Assembly: GCF_001499855.1 (NCBI RefSeq)
Contig: NZ_LQIK01000012.1
Location: forward strand, 186,001 to 250,000
Source of the DNA: Mycobacterium sp. GA-0227b
GTDB taxonomy: Bacteria > Actinomycetota > Actinomycetes > Mycobacteriales > Mycobacteriaceae
Length of the DNA: 64,000 bases
Reading direction: 5' to 3'
Position 1 is the stretch's first letter. Each line of letters begins with the position of its first letter. Of the stretch, positions 60,365 through 64,000 are shown piece after piece. The position numbers and the translations under genes were made by a program. The notes below the pieces were generated by a model. That model was not told where the DNA came from and did no database searches. It saw only the letters and a list, made by a program, of their open reading frames with translations.

Positions 60365-60607
60365 GTGCGTCTCGACGAAGCTTCCGCGACCCTGACCGAC
60401 AAGAACACCGCTCTGGTCACGACGGCCACCAGCCAGCCCGCTCTGCGCACCGGGTTCGCGGTGCTGGGCCTGGTGTCGCTGCTCGACCTGCCGCGCGGCG
60501 ACCGCGCCGATCGGGTGGTGGCGCTGGGTGGGGCGGCGGCCGCCGGCTGGTACCTGGCCCGCAGTAGCCGCCACCGCCAGGGACTTGGGCGCGCTACCGA
60601 TCGCTGA
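60365..60607 (+). CDS. Small putative membrane protein (80 aa)
   Basis: GTG 60365 behind ACAGGAGGACCG, an excellent ribosome site. 80 residues: a polar N-terminus (RLDEASATLTDKNTALVTTATSQP), then LRTGFAVLGLVSLLDLPRGDRADRVVALGGAAAAGWYLARSSRHRQG, two weak hydrophobic segments with an Arg-rich end. No recognised family. It follows the LuxR gene after the palindrome at 60276-60302, so it may be that regulator's target. It ends convergently six bases from phoH2. Confidence 0.6.
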   Translation: MRLDEASATLTDKNTALVTTATSQPALRTGFAVLGLVSLLDLPRGDRADRVVALGGAAAAGWYLARSSRHRQGLGRATDR

Positions 60608-60613
60608 GAGCCA

Positions 60614-61927
60614 TCACGGCAGCGCGCCGGGGCTGATCTCCTCCAGCATCTCGGTCACCAGCGCGGCAATCGGCGAGCGTTCGCTGCGCAGCAGCGTGAT
60701 GTGGGCGAACAACGGATGGCCCTTGAGCTTTTCGATCACCGCCGCGACGCCGTCGTGCCGGCCGACGCGCAGATTGTCGCGCTGGGCGACATCGTGGGTG
60801 AGCACGACGCGTGACCCCGCGCCCAGTCGCGACAGCACGGTCAGCAACACGTTGCGCTCCAGCGACTGCGCCTCGTCGACGATCACGAACGAGTCGTGCA
60901 ACGACCGGCCCCGGATGTGCGTCAGCGGCAACACCTCGAGCATGCCGCGCGCCAGCACCTCCTCGAGCACCGCGGGGCTGGCCAACCCCTCGAGCGTGTC
61001 GAAGACCGCCTGCGCCCACGGGCCCATCTTCTCGCTCTCGCTGCCGGGCAGGTAGCCGAGGTCCTGCCCGCCGACCGCGTACAGCGGACGGAACACCACG
61101 ACCTTGCGCTGGGTGCGGCGCTCCAGCACGGCCTCCAGCCCTGCGCACAGCGCCAGCGCGGATTTGCCGGTACCAGCCTTGCCGCCGAGCGACACGATGC
61201 CGACGGACTCGTCGAGCAGCAGGTCCAACGCCACCCGTTGTTCGGCGGAGCGGCCGCGCAGCCCGAACGCCTCCCTGTCCCCGCGCACCAACTGCACCCG
61301 CTTCTCCGGCGTCACCCTGCCCAGCGCGTGCGAGGTGCCGCCGAGCAATCGAATCCCGGTGTGGCAGGGCAGGTTTCGAGCAGCCTCCAGATCCGTCTCG
61401 CCGTCGGCGAACAGCGCATCGATGTCGTCGGCGCCGACCTCCACCTCGGCCATCCCCGTCCAGCCGGATGTGATGACGTCCTGGGCGTGGTATTCGTCGG
61501 CCGACAACCCGACCGCACCGGCCTTCACCCGCAGCGGGATGTCCTTGCTCACCAGCGTGACATGCTTACCTTCGGCTGCCAGGTTGGCCGCGACGGTCAG
61601 GATCCGCGCATCGTTGCTGTCGGTGCGAAACCCCGCCGGTAGCACCGACGGATCGCTGTGGTTGAGCTCTACGTGAAGTGAACCGCCTTGTACGCCAACG
61701 GGAATCGGCTGATCGAGCCGGCCGTATTCGAGCCGCAGATCGTCGAACATCCGCAGTGCCTGACGCGCGAACCAGCCGAGCTCATGATGGTGACGCTTGG
61801 CTTCGAGTTCGCTGATCACCACCAGCGGAACCACGACCTCATGCTCGGCAAAGCGCGTGCCGGCCCAGGGATCTGACAGCAGCACCGAGGTATCGAGCAC
61901 ATAGGTCCGAACGGCCGATTCAGTCAC
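60614..61927 (-). CDS. phoH2: PhoH2: PIN-PhoH RNase/helicase
   Basis: 437 residues. The N-terminal PIN domain starts [16 protein letters not shown] with acidic partners ([18 protein letters not shown]); the C-terminal PhoH ATPase has Walker [21 protein letters not shown] and Walker [25 protein letters not shown]. Mycobacterial PhoH2 unwinds and cleaves RNA using ATP. GTG 61927 is chosen because GAGGAG lies six bases upstream. No antitoxin-sized frame (phoAT) overlaps this start, unlike reported mycobacterial operons. Matches the Rv1095 position. Confidence 0.92.
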   Translation of the reverse strand: MTESAVRTYVLDTSVLLSDPWAGTRFAEHEVVVPLVVISELEAKRHHHELGWFARQALRMFDDLRLEYGRLDQPIPVGVQGGSLHVELNHSDPSVLPAGFRTDSNDARILTVAANLAAEGKHVTLVSKDIPLRVKAGAVGLSADEYHAQDVITSGWTGMAEVEVGADDIDALFADGETDLEAARNLPCHTGIRLLGGTSHALGRVTPEKRVQLVRGDREAFGLRGRSAEQRVALDLLLDESVGIVSLGGKAGTGKSALALCAGLEAVLERRTQRKVVVFRPLYAVGGQDLGYLPGSESEKMGPWAQAVFDTLEGLASPAVLEEVLARGMLEVLPLTHIRGRSLHDSFVIVDEAQSLERNVLLTVLSRLGAGSRVVLTHDVAQRDNLRVGRHDGVAAVIEKLKGHPLFAHITLLRSERSPIAALVTEMLEEISPGALP

Positions 61928-62157
61928 GTGGCGCTCCTCGCGTCTCACTTGGCTTCATGCGGCCCCGCACGAACCTTCGGCGGACACTGCGGCACTGAGA
62001 CCGGGGCCGGTCCCTTCGTGATCGAAACGATCGGTACCGCCCGGACAGCAAAGCAAGTCGCTAGCCATCGGAAGCGACGCTACTCCCGTTGCGGCACATG
62101 CGCCGTGCAGGCGCGCCGTAGTGTTCGCCGCTGCTCGCGAGTGCGGTGACCGGCCGG

Positions 62158-62985
62158 TTACGCGGAGGCGAACTCGCGCAGCTTCGGCTCGTCGGCCAGT
62201 CCCCAGGCGGCGATCCGGTCGGCGGTCACCTGGCGCAACTGCTCGGGCCCGAAGATGCCGGCCTCGGCGACGCGCTGCAGCTTGTCTGCGTAGGCGTCGA
62301 TGTCGCCGCCGACGACGTCGAGTTCGGCGGCGCGGTGTGCGATCGCATCGACGGTTTCGTCGCGGCTGGTCGACAGCAGATGCGCGACGAGGTTGGCGAA
62401 GAACTCCTCATGTCGTTCCTCGTCCTTGGCGATGCGCCCGATGAGGCGCTTGAGCACCGGTTCGGTGATCTTGGCCTCGAGGTTGCGGCAGAAGACGGCG
62501 TGCGCCCGTTCGAAGAACGCCATGAACACCAGCCGCTCGACCTGGCTGTAGGTGTCGGCGCGGTAACCCTTCATCACGTGCTCAACGCGCACGTCCTCGT
62601 TGGCGGCCGGGTCGATCTCGCGAGTCACGACGAGGTAGTTGCGCAGCGCGATCGCGTGCAGGTGCTCCTCCGCGGTCCACCGGCCGATCCAGCGGCCCCA
62701 CTTCTCCTCGAGGATGAAGCTGAACACGAACTCGCGGTGAAAGCTCGCGAGGTTGTCCTTGGTGATGAGCAGGATCTCCAGCGCATCGGTGACGTCTTTC
62801 GGCAGCGTCACCTGCGACGGGTCCCAGTCCTTCCCGCCGAGAAACGCGAAGTTCTCGCCCTGGTCGAACGGTACGTAGTCGTGCGCGTACCAGAGGTCCT
62901 CGGAATCGATGTGACGACGCAGCTCCTGCTGCACGACCGGCTCGAGTTCGAGGATCAGCGCATTCGGTACAGGTTTCTGTGCCAT
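62158..62985 (-). CDS. desA2: Acyl-[acyl-carrier-protein] desaturase DesA2
   Basis: 275 residues, a soluble ferritin-like diiron desaturase. Diiron motifs: FSFILEEKWGRWIGRWTAEEHLHAIALRNYLV (ExxH as EEHLH) and RIAKDEERHEEFFANLVAHLL (second ExxH as DEERHEE). The N-terminus ALILELEPVVQQELRRHIDSEDLWYAHDYVPFDQGENF matches Rv1094. In mycobacteria DesA1/DesA2 desaturate meromycolate or fatty acyl-ACP. It lies 50 bases downstream of glyA on the same strand; the 230-base gap to phoH2 holds no gene that I can support. Confidence 0.92.
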   Translation of the reverse strand: MAQKPVPNALILELEPVVQQELRRHIDSEDLWYAHDYVPFDQGENFAFLGGKDWDPSQVTLPKDVTDALEILLITKDNLASFHREFVFSFILEEKWGRWIGRWTAEEHLHAIALRNYLVVTREIDPAANEDVRVEHVMKGYRADTYSQVERLVFMAFFERAHAVFCRNLEAKITEPVLKRLIGRIAKDEERHEEFFANLVAHLLSTSRDETVDAIAHRAAELDVVGGDIDAYADKLQRVAEAGIFGPEQLRQVTADRIAAWGLADEPKLREFASA

Positions 62986-63035
62986 AAAAGTAACTGTAAC
63001 CCGAGTTCACACGTTCTCTGAAATCGGCTCGCCAC

Positions 63036-64000
63036 TTACAGCTGCAACCCCGGGTACAGCGGGTTTGCGGTCAGCAGCTCGGCGGACGCGGCGTGCACAC
63101 GCTCGGCGGTGCCGTCGGCGAGGGTGTATTTGGCCTTCGATGTGCCCTGGGGTTCGGTGTTCGACAGCACGTCGACGATCAGCTCGGCCACCCGGTCGAA
63201 ATCGTCGGCGCCGAACCCGCGCGTGGTCAGCGCCGGCGTGCCGAGACGGATGCCGCTGGTGTACCAGGCGCCGTTCGGATCCGCCGGCACGGAGTTGCGG
63301 TTGGTGACGATGCCCGCGTCGAGCAGTGCGGACTCGGCCTGCCGGCCGGTCAGGCCGAACGAGGTGACGTCGAGCAGCACGAGGTGGTTGTCGGTGCCGC
63401 CAGTCACCAGCCCTGCGTCGCGCTTGAGGAAGCCGTCCGCCAGTGCCTGCGCGTTGTCGGCGACGCGCTGCGCATACGCCTGGAACGCGGGCTGGCGGGC
63501 CTCGGCAAGCGCGACGGCCTTGGCCGCCATCACGTGCGACAGCGGTCCGCCCAGCACCATCGGGCAGCCCTTGTCGACGGCGTCGGAGAACTCCGGCTGG
63601 GCCAGCACCATCCCGCCGCGCGGCCCGCGCAGCGACTTGTGGGTCGTCGTGGTGGTGACGTGCGCGTGCGGCACCGGATCCTCGTCGCCGGTGAAGACCT
63701 TGCCCGCGACGAGGCCCGCGAAGTGCGCCATGTCGACCATCAACGTCGCACCCACCTCGTCGGCGATCTCGCGCATCGTGGCGAAGTTGACGCGCCGCGG
63801 ATAGGCCGAGTACCCCGCCACGATGATCAGCGGCTTGAACTCGCGGGCGGCTTCGGCCACCGCGCTGTAGTCCAGAAAACCGGTGCCCGGATCGGTGCCG
63901 TAGCTGCGCTGGTGGAACATCTTGCCGGAGATGTTCGGCCGGAAGCCGTGGGTGAGGTGGCCGCCGGCGTCCAGTGACATTCCCAACAGCCGCTGGTTGC
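63036..64000 (-). CDS. glyA: Serine hydroxymethyltransferase, C-terminal part (cut by window edge)
   Basis: The frame is open to the window end, giving about 321 residues of an enzyme usually near 425. SHMT converts serine and THF to glycine and methylene-THF. Motifs: [52 protein letters not shown], and the PLP-lysine segment [20 protein letters not shown] (Lys after TTTH). The end [11 protein letters not shown] is normal. The N-terminus lies outside the window. Neighbour of desA2, as in Rv1093-Rv1094. Confidence 0.96.
   Translation of the reverse strand, partial: NQRLLGMSLDAGGHLTHGFRPNISGKMFHQRSYGTDPGTGFLDYSAVAEAAREFKPLIIVAGYSAYPRRVNFATMREIADEVGATLMVDMAHFAGLVAGKVFTGDEDPVPHAHVTTTTTHKSLRGPRGGMVLAQPEFSDAVDKGCPMVLGGPLSHVMAAKAVALAEARQPAFQAYAQRVADNAQALADGFLKRDAGLVTGGTDNHLVLLDVTSFGLTGRQAESALLDAGIVTNRNSVPADPNGAWYTSGIRLGTPALTTRGFGADDFDRVAELIVDVLSNTEPQGTSKAKYTLADGTAERVHAASAELLTANPLYPGLQL

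Noticed and set aside
61955..62068. 37-codon minus-strand frame as a phoAT gene
   Set aside because: It ends 28 bases before the phoH2 start without overlap, has an odd composition, and no ribosome site was seen.

Overview
The window is high-GC actinobacterial DNA from a Mycobacterium-type organism, most likely an environmental, fast-growing (Mycolicibacterium-like) species. Evidence: a complete yrbEAB-mceABCDEF operon with two Mce-associated proteins, a WS/DGAT acyltransferase, a DUF1876 protein, the LmeA-like DUF2993 family, three KstR-type operator sequences, and a backbone (ychF, DUF6542, ispH, lipid-droplet protein, xseA, xseB, 3-beta-HSD ... AI-2E family, DUF4245, glpX, fumC ... phoH2, desA2, glyA) in the same order as the M. 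tuberculosis Rv1112-Rv1093 segment. There are no rRNA or tRNA genes, CRISPR arrays, intact insertion sequences or phage genes.

Layout. 1-4.95 kb: tail of an enoyl-CoA hydratase, an MFS exporter, a CPBP protease and SDR-like pair, a gamma-carbonic-anhydrase-like protein and a secreted fasciclin protein. 5.0-9.1 kb: a thiolase / enoyl-CoA hydratase / acyl-CoA dehydrogenase operon with a divergent GntR/FadR-type regulator and candidate operators between them. 9.1-11.8 kb: DUF3556 and DoxX membrane proteins, the former behind a perfect KstR box, plus a DUF222 (13E12) remnant. 11.8-25.1 kb (minus strand): a 12-gene mce operon ending in an alpha/beta hydrolase and a WS/DGAT, so lipid import is tied to hydrolysis and storage-ester synthesis. 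25.3-32.4 kb: small metabolic and regulatory genes (VOC protein, TetR, hydrolase, class III cyclase homologue, YiiX-like protein, DUF2993, AHSA1, a secreted GDGSVR-repeat protein, DUF1801). 32.5-33.0 kb: a broken VOC gene holding two copies of a TACTAC-n5-GTAGTA inverted repeat and a long hairpin. 33.0-39.5 kb: the conserved ychF-to-3-beta-HSD block.

39.5-51.85 kb is an accessory island between the 3-beta-HSD and AI-2E genes. Its core is a sulfate-ester utilisation cluster: a Tat-exported metallo-beta-lactamase-fold alkylsulfatase, two tandem type I sulfatases carrying the C-T-A-G-R formylglycine motif, a HAD phosphatase, the formylglycine-generating enzyme that activates them, and a SulP anion transporter, followed by two SDR genes behind a KstR-type box. 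With the KstR-boxed 3-beta-HSD next door, it reads as a candidate system for using sulfated sterols or lipids.

51.9-64 kb returns to backbone: AI-2E family protein, dienelactone hydrolase, DUF4245, glpX, fumC (with a MIRU-like insertion duplicating its start), a large LuxR-family ATPase regulator with palindromes at both ends, phoH2, desA2 and the C-terminal part of glyA. No gene-free stretch exceeds 300 bases apart from the pseudogene region at 32.5-33.0 kb.
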